From the NCBI RefSeq assembly GCF_000025225.2, contig NC_013895.2:62001-126000 (forward strand): a DNA stretch of 64,000 bases, given 5' to 3'. Under the pieces are notes generated by a model, which was given only the letters and a program-made list of their open reading frames with translations, had not been told where the DNA came from and did not search any database. The position numbers and the translations under genes were made by a program. Positions 26,428 through 35,807 of the stretch are shown in pieces. The stretch comes from Mageeibacillus indolicus UPII9-5 (GTDB taxonomy: Bacteria > Bacillota > Clostridia > Saccharofermentanales > Fastidiosipilaceae). Positions within the stretch are counted from its first letter, which is position 1; every line of letters starts with the position of its first letter.

Positions 26428-27810
26428 TTAGAGTCGGTTGCGAAAATCTGCATAGCTGAAACGTCGTAAAACGGTGACTTTACCGTCAGGTTGCAGAAGA
26501 ACAATCGCCGGTAGTGGCATACCGTTAAATGTATTTGTTTTTACCATGCTGTAAATTGCCATGTCGCAGAAAAAGACTTGGTCGCCGGGGAAAAGAGGGG
26601 CTGGGAAATTGTAGCTGCCGATGACATCTCCCGCCAAGCAGGTCGGCCCTGCCAAGCGGTAGGGGTAAAGGCTTGCGGAGCCGGCAGTAGAGCCGGCAGC
26701 AAAGCCAGCAGCGGAGCCGGCAGGAAAGTCGGCAGTAGAGCCGGCGTTCGCATTTTCTACTTCATTACCAAACGGAGAAGCCAGTGTTCCTAAAGGCAGT
26801 TTAGCTGCCGCCAGACGTTTTTCGGACATTTCCCTGGGGTTATCCGTGCAAGGCAACAACGATGCGGCGGACGGCATAACCGATGAATACAGCGGAAAAA
26901 CGCGCGGCTGATAAGGCATTTCCAAAACATCCGGCATGTGGCAGGCGGCAGAGGTATCGAGGATGGCACAAGGCATATCGCCGCTCGGGACGACATCCAG
27001 CACAGTAGCTTTAAGGAATCCGGCATTTAAAGCGACCGCCTCCCCCGGTTCCAGGTAGACCGTCAAGCCGAAAGAATTTTGGGCGTCCTTAATGACCGAA
27101 CACAGCGTATCCAGATCATAGTCATCTTTTGTAATGTGGTGGCCGCCCCCCATGTTGATCCATTTCATTTTGGGCAGGAACGAGCCAAAATTGCGTTTAA
27201 CCACTTCCCAGGTATGCAGCAGAGCATCGGAGCCTTGTTCGCAAAGACAATGAAAATGTAAGCCTTCAATACCCTCGAGCAGGCCTTTGGCAGCTCCGTC
27301 AAGGAAGTCGTTTAAGCGGATGCCAAGGCGAGAGCTTGACGAGCAGGGATCATACAGTGCTGTAGCGACTTCCGAATATTCCGGATTAATCCTCAGTCCG
27401 CAAGAAACCGGGTGAGTGGCGAATTTTATCTGATCGCGGAAAGTGAGCCATTGTGAGAAAGAATTGAAAACGATATGATCGGTGAAATCAAGGAGCTGTC
27501 CGATTTCGTATTTGGTGAAGCCGGGAGAAAAGCAGTGAATTTCGCGGCCCGGCATTTCTTCGTGCCCCAAGCGGGCTTCATATAAACCGCTGGCGGTTGT
27601 ACCGTCGAGGTATTGCCCGATCAAGGGATAGGTACTGAAAGTGGCAAAAGCTTTTTGCGCCAAAAGAATTTTACACCCGGTTTTTTCCTTGACCAAATGC
27701 AACTTTTTGAGGTTGGCAGTCAGGAGTTGTTCGTCGATTATGAAAGCCGGAGAGGGTAGGCATTGCAGCTCGGCGGGGGAAACGGACGGAATATTTTTTT
27801 CTTTTAGCAT
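26428..27810 (-). CDS. nspC: Carboxynorspermidine decarboxylase
   Basis: 460 residues. It decarboxylates carboxy(nor)spermidine to (nor)spermidine with PLP, the last step of the aspartate-semialdehyde polyamine route. Fold type III; PLP Lys53 is in LLAQKAFA. Family signatures HFHCLCEQ, MGGGHHIT, LEPGEAV and the late CLAGDVIG are present. The usual length is about 380. The extra residues form a low-complexity Ala/Gly/Ser stretch (about 352-382, repeats of AGSxAG) between conserved blocks, with matching tandem repeats in DNA at about 26676-26745. Last gene of the polyamine operon. Confidence 0.92.
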   Translation of the reverse strand: MLKEKNIPSVSPAELQCLPSPAFIIDEQLLTANLKKLHLVKEKTGCKILLAQKAFATFSTYPLIGQYLDGTTASGLYEARLGHEEMPGREIHCFSPGFTKYEIGQLLDFTDHIVFNSFSQWLTFRDQIKFATHPVSCGLRINPEYSEVATALYDPCSSSSRLGIRLNDFLDGAAKGLLEGIEGLHFHCLCEQGSDALLHTWEVVKRNFGSFLPKMKWINMGGGHHITKDDYDLDTLCSVIKDAQNSFGLTVYLEPGEAVALNAGFLKATVLDVVPSGDMPCAILDTSAACHMPDVLEMPYQPRVFPLYSSVMPSAASLLPCTDNPREMSEKRLAAAKLPLGTLASPFGNEVENANAGSTADFPAGSAAGFAAGSTAGSASLYPYRLAGPTCLAGDVIGSYNFPAPLFPGDQVFFCDMAIYSMVKTNTFNGMPLPAIVLLQPDGKVTVLRRFSYADFRNRL

Positions 27811-27962
27811 AAAATCACCTTAAATGTTAGTGCGGCAATTTCCATACAGTTCCATACAGTCGCTATTGGCGTACAGAAGTTTTGGCCGCAGAAATTATTG
27901 AAATGCGGAAGCCTAGAAACAGTCTTAAACTACCGAAACAGTCTTAAACAACCGGAACAGTC

Positions 27963-29162
27963 TTAATCTACCGGAACGGGGTTAAAGTCTTCGCGCCACG
28001 GCAGGCCAAACTTGTTCAAGCGATCCATGAAAGGATCCGGATCAAGCTCCTCGACATTGTAGACTCCGGGTTTGCACCATTCTCCGGTTAAAACCAAGGA
28101 AGCACCAATCATGGCGGGGACTCCAGTGGTGTATGAAACCGCCTGGCTGCCGACTTCGCGGTAACAGGATTGATGGTCACAAATGTTGTAGAGATAATAG
28201 TTCACTGGTTTGCCGTTTTTGACACCGTGGAAAATACAGCCGATGTTCGTTTTTCCTTTGGTGCGCGGGCCTAACGACGCCGGGTCGGGCAAAACTGCTT
28301 TGAGAAATTGCAAAGGTACAATTTGTTTGCCTTCAAAATTAATTGGTTCGATGGAGGTCATGCCGACATCTTCCAAACATTTGAGGTGGTTGAGATAGCT
28401 TTGGCCGAAAGTCATGAAGAAACGGATGCGTTTGATGCCTTTCAGATTGAGGGCGAGGGATTCGAGTTCCTCGTGGTGCAGCAGATACATGTCTTTGCGG
28501 CCGACTTCGGCAAAATCGTATTCGCGCTTAATTGCCATCGGTTCTGTTTCGACCCAGTGGCCGTTTTCCCAGTAGCTGCCTTTGGCGGAAACTTCGCGGA
28601 TGTTGATTTCGGGGTTGAAATTGGTAGCGAAGGGATAGCCGTGATCGCCGCCGTTGCAATCCAAAATGTCTAAATAGTGAATTTCGTCGAAATAGTGTTT
28701 TTGGGCATAGGCGGAAAAAACGCCGGTAACGCCGGGATCGAAACCGGAGCCGAGGATGGCGGTAAGGCCAGCTTTGGCAAATTTTTCGCGGTAGGCCCAT
28801 TGCCATTTGTACTCAAATTTAGCGGTATCGAGGGGTTCGTAATTGGCAGTATCCAAATAGTGAACGCCTGCAGCTAAGCATGCGTCCATTATGGTTAAGT
28901 CTTGATAGGGCAGGGCGACGTTTATAACAATTTGGGGTTTGAAATCGTTAATCAGTTTGATGAGTTCGTCGACGTTGTTAGCATCGACTTGGGCGACACT
29001 GACTTTGGTGGCTCCGCCATCGACTTGTTTTTTGAGAGCTTCGCAGCGGCTGAGGGTGCGAGAGGCGATACATATTTCTTGAAAGACGGCGGAATTTTGG
29101 CAGCATTTATGAACTACCACTGAGGCGACGCCGCCGGCTCCGATGATGAGTGCTTTTCCCAT
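27963..29162 (-). CDS. Carboxynorspermidine dehydrogenase (saccharopine dehydrogenase family)
   Basis: 399 residues. It condenses aspartate semialdehyde with a diamine and reduces the product with NADPH to carboxy(nor)spermidine, the substrate of the next enzyme. The N-terminal Rossmann motif GAGGVA is at 8-13, and the family segments GVHYLDTANYEP and LGSGFDPGVTGVF are present. AGGAG precedes the ATG. The decarboxylase gene lies 152 bases downstream, the standard pairing. Confidence 0.92.
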   Translation of the reverse strand: MGKALIIGAGGVASVVVHKCCQNSAVFQEICIASRTLSRCEALKKQVDGGATKVSVAQVDANNVDELIKLINDFKPQIVINVALPYQDLTIMDACLAAGVHYLDTANYEPLDTAKFEYKWQWAYREKFAKAGLTAILGSGFDPGVTGVFSAYAQKHYFDEIHYLDILDCNGGDHGYPFATNFNPEINIREVSAKGSYWENGHWVETEPMAIKREYDFAEVGRKDMYLLHHEELESLALNLKGIKRIRFFMTFGQSYLNHLKCLEDVGMTSIEPINFEGKQIVPLQFLKAVLPDPASLGPRTKGKTNIGCIFHGVKNGKPVNYYLYNICDHQSCYREVGSQAVSYTTGVPAMIGASLVLTGEWCKPGVYNVEELDPDPFMDRLNKFGLPWREDFNPVPVD

Positions 29163-29274
29163 AGTAAATCTCCTTGTAATTCGTTTTTATCGGTATAAAT
29201 CGTTTGAATCGTTAAATTGCTTAAAATATTACGTCGTTTTGCTGTCTAATGATCATTGTATATTATAGCCAAAT

Positions 29275-30147
29275 TCAGTACTGCGGCCTAGTGCGCCGAT
29301 GCGCGGCCACCTGTAGCAGCAATTCCCGCAAGATCTTACAAGCCACGGCGGTGGAAACTCCGCTAGCATCATAATGCGGCGACAGCTCATTTACGTCAAA
29401 GCCGACGATATCCAAATCGCGCAATTCCCGAATAGCGTCAAGCAACTGTAAAACAGTAACGCCGCACGGTTCCGGGGTACCGGTTCCGGGGAAATATGCC
29501 GGATCGAGTACATCCAAATCGAGAGTGAAGTAGACCGGCTGCCCCTTCAACTCCGTGCAAACCTCCGCCAGCCCGGAAAAATCGAATTTTTGCAAATGAG
29601 TGTGCGACTTAGCCCAAGTAAATTCCTCCTTTAGGCCGGAGCGGATTCCAAACTGCCAGATGCGACCGTCACCGACCAATTCCCAAGCCCGACGAATTAC
29701 ACAAGCGTGCGATAAAGGATTGCCGAGATAGTTTTCGCGCAAGTCAGTGTGGGCATCGAAATGAATGATGTGCAGGGCGGGATATTTTTTTACCACGCTG
29801 CGTAAAGCCCCCAAGGTCACCAAATGTTCGCCGCCGATCATGGCCGGGATTTTTGAGGCAGCCAAAATTTCGTCTACGTGCTCAGAAATTTGGTTTAAAG
29901 CAACGTCCGAGCAGCCCATGACAAGTTCGAGATCGCCGCTGTCCATAATGGAAAAATCGGTCAAGTCCAAGTCAAGACGGGGGCTGTACGTTTCCAGCCC
30001 GTAGCTGTCGGGGCGCATGGCCTGAGCGGCAAAGCGTGCTCCAGGCCGAAAAGAAGTGGTTGAGTCGAACGGTGCTCCGAAGAGCACGATGTCGGCCGTG
30101 GCAAAATCGGCGTCACAGCCGATAAAAGTTGATTGGTTAATTTGCAT
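29275..30147 (-). CDS. speB: Agmatinase
   Basis: 290 residues, ureohydrolase family. It hydrolyses agmatine to putrescine and urea. The binuclear Mn-site motifs are complete: GGEHLVTLG, DAHTDLR and LDLDVLDPAYFPGTGTPEP. AAGGAGG precedes the ATG. It sits downstream of the arginine decarboxylase, whose product is its substrate. Confidence 0.93.
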   Translation of the reverse strand: MQINQSTFIGCDADFATADIVLFGAPFDSTTSFRPGARFAAQAMRPDSYGLETYSPRLDLDLTDFSIMDSGDLELVMGCSDVALNQISEHVDEILAASKIPAMIGGEHLVTLGALRSVVKKYPALHIIHFDAHTDLRENYLGNPLSHACVIRRAWELVGDGRIWQFGIRSGLKEEFTWAKSHTHLQKFDFSGLAEVCTELKGQPVYFTLDLDVLDPAYFPGTGTPEPCGVTVLQLLDAIRELRDLDIVGFDVNELSPHYDASGVSTAVACKILRELLLQVAAHRRTRPQY

Positions 30148-30228
30148 GTGTTTGCTATCCTCCTTATCTCTTATTTTGAGTCACTGATGTCACTGCGTAT
30201 GAGTCCGCCAGCGTGGCATTCAGACCAT

Positions 30229-31089
30229 TTAGCAACCCTTACGGTCGCTGCCGATCAAGTTCAAAACATAAGTCGGCAGAGCGAAACAGCCGCGATGCAA
30301 GTCAGTATTATAGTAGTCGACATCGATGTTCAGCTTATTCCACTCTTCAGCATGCAAATCGCGCAAAGGGTGATATTTTTTCGAGCAAAAGCCGAACAGC
30401 CAATGACCTGAGGGGTAGGTCGGGATATGTGCCTGATACAGCCGATTGATCGGGAAAAAGCCGGAAGTTTTGTGAAAAGCGTTGCGGACGGTTTCTGCAT
30501 CTTCGACATAGTAGGGGCTTTCATGTTGATTTACCAAAATTCCGTCGTCGCGTAAAGTTGCGTAGCAGTTGCCGTAAAATTCGCGGGTGAACAAGCCTTC
30601 GCCCGGGCCGAAAGGATCGGTGGAATCGACGATGATCAAATCATATTGAGCGTGACGACCACGGACATATTTAAGCCCGTCTCCGATGATGACATTGACG
30701 CGGGGATCGTCGAAACAGCAGGCAGTTTGGATCAAATATTCTTTGCAAATGCTGATAACTTCTGCGTCTATTTCCACCAAATCTATGTGTTCGATATATG
30801 GATAAGCGCAAAGTTCGCGGATTGTTCCACCGTCGCCGGCACCGATGACTAGGACATCACGCACGTGGGGGTGGACGGCCATTGGTACGTGGACGATCAT
30901 TTCGTGGTAGATGAATTCATCTTTTTCGGTTAGCATGACGCGTCCGTCTAGGGTCAAAAATCGGCCGAATTCGGGTGAGTCAAAAATATCGATGCGTTGG
31001 AAATCGCTTTGTTCGGAAACTAGCTGTTCATCAACTCGGATGGAAAATTTAGCGTCCGGGGTGTGATTTTCGGTAAACCAAAGTTCCAT
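30229..31089 (-). CDS. speE: Spermidine synthase (aminopropyltransferase)
   Basis: 286 residues. It transfers aminopropyl from decarboxylated SAM to putrescine. Motifs: GAGDGGTIREL (SAM-binding), the catalytic Asp in VDSTDPFGPGEGLFT, and the N-terminal beta-domain (LTLDGRVMLTEKDEFIYHE). AGGAG precedes the ATG. An agmatine-preferring variant, as in Thermus, cannot be ruled out. Confidence 0.93.
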   Translation of the reverse strand: MELWFTENHTPDAKFSIRVDEQLVSEQSDFQRIDIFDSPEFGRFLTLDGRVMLTEKDEFIYHEMIVHVPMAVHPHVRDVLVIGAGDGGTIRELCAYPYIEHIDLVEIDAEVISICKEYLIQTACCFDDPRVNVIIGDGLKYVRGRHAQYDLIIVDSTDPFGPGEGLFTREFYGNCYATLRDDGILVNQHESPYYVEDAETVRNAFHKTSGFFPINRLYQAHIPTYPSGHWLFGFCSKKYHPLRDLHAEEWNKLNIDVDYYNTDLHRGCFALPTYVLNLIGSDRKGC

Positions 31090-31369
31090 AGTATTTCTCC
31101 TAATCTAAAAAATTTGGTCAAATTGTTGTGGCTGTTTGCTGCAGTCGGCGGTTGCGGCCGCACGGTTGCCCGGCTGAACGTTAGTTGGGGCGAGCACCTG
31201 TAGTGGCCGCGCTAGACCGCCGCGACAGCTGTGTCGTACTCCCTACCCGTAGTAGCTGCGATAGCTCCCCACGGTAGCCGGGGGTAGTCTGCTGTGTGAT
31301 CAAGCTGCCACGGTAGCCCGGCTGTTGCGGTAGCGGCCATTGCGGTAGCAGCCGTTGCGCCCGCCCGGC
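31090..31369. repeat. GC-rich degenerate repeat gap inside the polyamine operon
   Basis: 280 bases between speE and the decarboxylase gene, built largely of imperfect repeats of GGTAGC, GTTGCGGC and CCCGGCTG. Composition differs sharply from the flanking genes. No frame with a ribosome binding site is seen. Confidence 0.55.
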
Positions 31370-33409
31370 TCAGTCCAAAACCAAAATATTGTTAACTGCC
31401 AAGTCAACGGTACCGGTCATATTGGCACCGTGTTCTTTAGCATAGCAGATATAGTCCAAAGCGGCAGCGGTTATTTTTTCACCGGGGGCGAGGATCGGAA
31501 TGCCAGGCGGATAACACATGACGAATTCGCCAGAAATATGGCCGAGCGAGTTCGCTAGCGGCAAGCTGTGTTTCGGGGCATAAAAAGCGGTGCGCGGTGT
31601 GGTGACGACGACCGGCTCAACGTATTCATTTTCCAACATACCTATCGGATCACGGGCGTAAAGCCGCTTTATTTCAGCAAGCGCGGCAATCAAACGTTCG
31701 ATTTCCATGGCGCGGTCACCGACTGACAAAATTGCCAACATGTTGCCGAGGTCGCCAAATTCTATTTGTATGTTATATTCATCGCGAAGCAGATCGTAAA
31801 CCTCGATGCCGGCGAGACCGATGGATCGGGTGTGGATGGACAGCTTAGTCGGATCGAAAGCATAAAAATTGTCGCCGTTGCAAAGTTCGCGATTGAAAGC
31901 GTAATAACCGCCTATGGCGTTGACTTCGTGACGGGCGTATTCAGCCAAATTCACCACTTTGTTGAAAATATCAACTCCGTTTAAAGCGAGGTTGCGGCGC
32001 GAAAGATCCAAAGAGGCCATGAGCAGGTAGGAGGCGGAGGTCGTTTGGGTTAGGTTAATCGTACGGCGCACTTCACCGGGATCAAATGATGGCGAGACCA
32101 GCAAAAGGGAGCTTTGGGTAAAAGATCCACCGGTTTTGTGCATGCTAACGGCGGCCATATCGGCACCGGCGGCCATGGCCGGGACGGGGAGATCTTTGCC
32201 AAAATAAAGGTGGGTTCCGTGGGCTTCGTCTGCCAGAACAAGCATACCGGCTGCATGAGCCAGTTCGACGATTTGCCGGAGATCGCCACAAACGCCGTAG
32301 TAGGTGGGATTGTTGACCAAAATAGCCTTGGCATCCGGGTTGTTATGGATGGCTTCTTTTACGGCTGTGATGCTCATGCCGAGGGGAATGCCGAGTTTTT
32401 GGTCGGTACCTGGGTCGACGTAGACGGGGACCGCGCCGCTGAGAATCAGGGCGTTGATGGCGGAGCGATGGACGTTGCGCGGCATGATAATTTTGTCACC
32501 GTCTTTGCAGGTGGTCATAACCATCGTTTGGACAGAAGAGGACGTGCCGCCGACCATAAGAAAGGCGTGTCCGGCTCCGAAGGCTTGAGCTGCCAAATCT
32601 TCTGCCTGTTTAATGACGCTGACGGGGTGGATGAGGTTGTCGAGGGGTTTCATGGAGTTGACGTCGATGCTGACGCAAGCTTCGCCGAAATATTCGACAA
32701 GGGATTTGTTGCCTTTGCCTTGTTTATGTCCAGGGACATCGAAACTGACTATACGAGATTTTTTGTAGTTTTGGAGGGCCTCAGCTAATGGTGCGCGAGC
32801 CTGGTCCCAGAGATGTTCGGTTGAGGCAGCGGCAAGTTTTCCGGTGCGCTTGGCAAAAAGGGAGTGGCGGCCGCCCAAAATTGGGATGCCGGGGCGTGCT
32901 TCAGGTGGTTTGTCGGGTTTGCGCAAGCCGCCGGAGCGTTGTTCGGCGGGGGGGCCGTAGCGTTCGCGTTTTGTCGTCGGAATATAGGCGGGGCGCTTGG
33001 GGTAATAGGGGCGTTGTTCGGGGCGTGAGGCGGTGTTTTGAGTTGGGCTGTTTAGGCTGTTTCGAGAGGAACTGCTGGGGGAAGCGGTTCCTTGAACGTT
33101 GGTCGAAGCCGTAAACAAGTTTGAGTTAACGTCGTCCGAAACAGTAAGTGAGTCTGTGCTAACGCCGGCCTCGCCTGCAACTGTGCCAGCGACTGCGCCG
33201 TCCGCACCTGTAGCTGAGCCAGCGACTGCGCCGTCTGTATCAGTAGCTGTACCCGCACCTGTGCTTGAGCGTACATCAGCCGCTTCAGCAGCCGTACCCA
33301 TACTCGTGCGTGCAGCCACGCTGGCCGCATCTGTACGAGCGGATTCTGCTCCTGCTATATCAGCTCCTGCCTTATCAGCAGCAAACATAAAAGAAGAATT
33401 ACGATTCAT
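31370..33409 (-). CDS. speA: Arginine decarboxylase (aspartate aminotransferase-fold, SpeA/Lys-Orn-Arg family)
   Basis: 679 residues. PLP enzyme that makes agmatine from arginine, judging from the agmatinase downstream; lysine or ornithine use cannot be excluded from sequence alone. The family begins near residue 200 (LWDQARAPL), with VPGHKQGKG (225-233), DEAHG (394-398) and PLP Lys425 in SMHKTGGS. The first 200 residues are an added low-complexity extension: Ala/Gly/Thr/Ser/Asp-rich repeats (10-110, e.g. DGAVAGSATGADGAVAGTVA), then a Pro/Arg-rich stretch. GGGGGAGG precedes the ATG. Confidence 0.92.
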   Translation of the reverse strand: MNRNSSFMFAADKAGADIAGAESARTDAASVAARTSMGTAAEAADVRSSTGAGTATDTDGAVAGSATGADGAVAGTVAGEAGVSTDSLTVSDDVNSNLFTASTNVQGTASPSSSSRNSLNSPTQNTASRPEQRPYYPKRPAYIPTTKRERYGPPAEQRSGGLRKPDKPPEARPGIPILGGRHSLFAKRTGKLAAASTEHLWDQARAPLAEALQNYKKSRIVSFDVPGHKQGKGNKSLVEYFGEACVSIDVNSMKPLDNLIHPVSVIKQAEDLAAQAFGAGHAFLMVGGTSSSVQTMVMTTCKDGDKIIMPRNVHRSAINALILSGAVPVYVDPGTDQKLGIPLGMSITAVKEAIHNNPDAKAILVNNPTYYGVCGDLRQIVELAHAAGMLVLADEAHGTHLYFGKDLPVPAMAAGADMAAVSMHKTGGSFTQSSLLLVSPSFDPGEVRRTINLTQTTSASYLLMASLDLSRRNLALNGVDIFNKVVNLAEYARHEVNAIGGYYAFNRELCNGDNFYAFDPTKLSIHTRSIGLAGIEVYDLLRDEYNIQIEFGDLGNMLAILSVGDRAMEIERLIAALAEIKRLYARDPIGMLENEYVEPVVVTTPRTAFYAPKHSLPLANSLGHISGEFVMCYPPGIPILAPGEKITAAALDYICYAKEHGANMTGTVDLAVNNILVLD

Positions 33410-33450
33410 GTACCTCCCCCTTACGCAAAAATACTGACTGCCGCCACAAA

Positions 33451-34275
33451 CTAGTCGCGGTCGTAGACATTCATGCCGCTAAAAATTTCGATCATTTCCC
33501 GCCGCAAAGAATCAGTGATACTCAGCCGTTGCTTAGGGGAAAGCTCGTAGGCATCAGTGTTAAAAAGGTAGTTTTGTAATTCGATCTCTTTGATCAAAAG
33601 CTGGGTATGGAAAATATTCGCCTGATAAACATTGACATCTATGGCATCGTACTTTTTCAAAGTTGCGGCATCGATATAGTCCTGAATGGAAGTTATGCGG
33701 TGATCAAGAAAAAGTTTGCGGCCGTTCTCCTCGCGGGTAAAACCACGAACCCGATAGTCGATAGTCATAATATCGGAGTCGAAACTGGAGATGAGAAAAT
33801 CCAGAATATTCAACGGGGAAACTGTGCCACACGTGGAAACATCAATATCAACCCGAAAAGTGGAAATGGAATTATTAGGATGGTATTCGGGAAAAGTGTG
33901 AACCGTCAGGTGACTTTTATCAAGATGAGCGTGAATAGAGTCCCGGTAGCGGTCAAGTTCGGAGCTGAAACCGGCACCGAGATTACAGGACGGATCAATC
34001 ATGCCGGAAGCAACCTTCTGGTCGGCGATAAGCACGTTGACAGAAGCCCCTTGCGGCTCGTAATCCTGCTTGGAAATATTGAGAACGGAGGCGCCGATCA
34101 TCTCGGTGGCCTTGAGTAAAATCTTCGTCAAACGGTCTGAGTTATACTGGCCGTCAATATATTTAATATAATCGCGTTGCTCACGTTCACTTTTGGCGTA
34201 ACACACATCGTAAATGTTGAAGCTAAGTGTTTTGGTGAGGTTGTTAAAGCCGTACAATGCAAGCCTGTTTTCCAA
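33451..34275 (-). CDS. speD: S-adenosylmethionine decarboxylase proenzyme (E. coli SpeD type)
   Basis: 274 residues from TTG 34275 (usual length about 264). It makes decarboxylated SAM, the aminopropyl donor for SpeE. The proenzyme self-cleaves before the Ser in DKSHLTVHT, giving the pyruvoyl group. The TTG is preferred because AGGGGGTGG stands 7 bases before it; an ATG 48 bases upstream (34323) has no ribosome binding site. First gene of the polyamine operon. Confidence 0.9.
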   Translation of the reverse strand: MENRLALYGFNNLTKTLSFNIYDVCYAKSEREQRDYIKYIDGQYNSDRLTKILLKATEMIGASVLNISKQDYEPQGASVNVLIADQKVASGMIDPSCNLGAGFSSELDRYRDSIHAHLDKSHLTVHTFPEYHPNNSISTFRVDIDVSTCGTVSPLNILDFLISSFDSDIMTIDYRVRGFTREENGRKLFLDHRITSIQDYIDAATLKKYDAIDVNVYQANIFHTQLLIKEIELQNYLFNTDAYELSPKQRLSITDSLRREMIEIFSGMNVYDRD

Positions 34276-34367
34276 CCCGTTTCCACCCCCTAAATAGTAA
34301 ATCGTTAGCCTTAAGTATAGCATAAATTACTGACTTGTCTCAAGAATTTATTCGCAAATTTATACAG

Positions 34368-34398
34368 AAAAAGCCGACTCCGGAAGGAATCGGCTTTG
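34368..34398 (-). terminator. Terminator after duplicated surface-protein gene, copy A
   Basis: The inverted repeat AAAGCCGA / TCGGCTTT with GGAA loop region is followed on the minus strand by TTTTTCTG, about 30 bases after the stop. The same element follows copy B, so it belongs to the duplicated unit. Confidence 0.8.
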
Positions 34399-34424
34399 TT
34401 GTGATTTGCTAAGAGTCAGGACTC

Positions 34425-35540
34425 TTATTTGCAGCAGCAGCAAGCTACATCGTAAGCGGTGATTTCGTCAAAGGTGAACATCGGAACTTTAACTGTCTTG
34501 GTTTCAACTTTCTTGCAAACGAGAGGACGACGGAGAACCTTTTCGTATACCTGAGCAGCACCGTAGTATTTAACGGCCGGAGCAGATACTTGGCAACTCG
34601 GGACGTAGATGGGGAAGTAAGAAGCGGTGTTCGGGACATCGTCTTTCTTAGCGTTGTTCTTGTCTTCAGCCTTAGCAGCTTTGCCAGAAGCCTTAGCGGT
34701 GTAGTCGGCTAAGGAGCAAGCACGCAGGGTTACTTTGTATTGTTTAGCCAAATTATTGATCAGGTTGATCTTGGTGGTAGCTTTTTTCGCTTCAAGGTCA
34801 AGATCGGAATAGGCTCGGTCGGCACCTTCTCTTGTTGCATATGGCTCAATTCTTTTGACGACTTCGGTATAGTTTTTATGTGCAGTGTATGACAAAAGAT
34901 CTGATATTTCTTTGTCGTTACCTTCAAAAAGTTGAAGGTTTGTCTTTTCTCCTTCAAACACAGCACCTAATAAAGTATCGGATTTTTTATGTGCCAGATA
35001 AGCATCAATGTTGAAGGTGTTGCTTTTTTTCGCTTCAGCCAAATCATCAAAATATTTTTTATTTAATTCCAATAATTCCTTCAATTTTTTGGCATCTTTA
35101 GCAAAGACTTTCCTGTCTCCTTGAGAAACATCGCCAACTGTATTATCCACTTCACTGAGACGTTTGTATGAAACGTTAATTGTTTCAATACCTTTAGCCA
35201 ATTCAATAAACTTATCAGTTGCCAGAATTTGATTGTTGGCGGAATCGAGTTCAAATTGAGCCTTGCAACGTTCGTTGCCTAATTTTGCGATGATATTGGC
35301 ATCTTTCACAACCGCGTTTAGAGCGTCGTCAAACTTCTTGAGCGATTCCTTGAATCCTTTTTCAAGAAGATCCATATAGAGAACGTTCTCATTGACCTCT
35401 TTTGTTCCGGTCAGCGTTTTGAAACCAGCATGTTCCAAGATATCCAGTTCGCCTTTATTCCAATCAAGAGCGAACACGCCGGAAGCAAGAACCATGGACA
35501 TTGCCAAAACTGATGACAATACTTTAAAACCTTTGTTCAT
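34425..35540 (-). CDS. Secreted Cys-tail surface protein, copy A of a tandem pair
   Basis: 371 residues, function not recognised. ATG 35540 follows AGGAGGAG; a longer frame lacks a site. A clean signal peptide (cleavage near VFA, about residue 24) leads into a mostly helical, Lys/Glu/Ala-rich body. The C-terminal part has KKDDVPNTA (about 296-304) and ends in CCCCK. Ends are almost identical to copy B, but the middle (about residues 108-230) is strongly diverged. It is also a distant relative of the protein at 45330. The position of KDDVPNTA about 70 residues from the end is unlike the other carriers, where it is near the terminus. Confidence 0.85.
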   Translation of the reverse strand: MNKGFKVLSSVLAMSMVLASGVFALDWNKGELDILEHAGFKTLTGTKEVNENVLYMDLLEKGFKESLKKFDDALNAVVKDANIIAKLGNERCKAQFELDSANNQILATDKFIELAKGIETINVSYKRLSEVDNTVGDVSQGDRKVFAKDAKKLKELLELNKKYFDDLAEAKKSNTFNIDAYLAHKKSDTLLGAVFEGEKTNLQLFEGNDKEISDLLSYTAHKNYTEVVKRIEPYATREGADRAYSDLDLEAKKATTKINLINNLAKQYKVTLRACSLADYTAKASGKAAKAEDKNNAKKDDVPNTASYFPIYVPSCQVSAPAVKYYGAAQVYEKVLRRPLVCKKVETKTVKVPMFTFDEITAYDVACCCCK

Positions 35541-35564
35541 AATTACTCCTCCTAGGAAATATTG

Positions 35565-35584
35565 TTGTGAAATTTTCTTCACAA
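35565..35584 (-). promoter_or_regulatory. Dyad upstream of copy A
   Basis: A perfect 7-bp dyad, TTGTGAA-N6-TTCACAA, lies 25-44 bases before the start codon, just upstream of the ribosome binding site. It could be an operator or a 5' leader hairpin. The same dyad stands before copy B. Confidence 0.55.
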
Positions 35585-35752
35585 TCAAAGGTTACCCCTG
35601 ATTCAGAATGAACGCAATACATTTCTATGTTTTGCACGAGTTAATAGCATAAATCCGTTTTAAACGAGGCAAAACGAGACTCGCAGGAGGGGGGCAGGCG
35701 GTCATTTTGCTGAAAGTGGGATAGGGAAATTTATTCGCAAATTTATACAGAA

Positions 35753-35780
35753 AAAGCCGACTCCGGAAGGAATCGGCTTT
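35753..35780 (-). terminator. Terminator after duplicated surface-protein gene, copy B
   Basis: Same AAAGCCGA / TCGGCTTT hairpin and minus-strand T-run as after copy A, repeated by the duplication. Confidence 0.8.
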
Positions 35781-35807
35781 GTTGTGATTTGCTAAGAGTC
35801 AGGACTC

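Noticed and set aside
32114-32788. 224-codon plus-strand frame
   Set aside because: Antisense to the conserved core of the arginine decarboxylase; no ribosome binding site.
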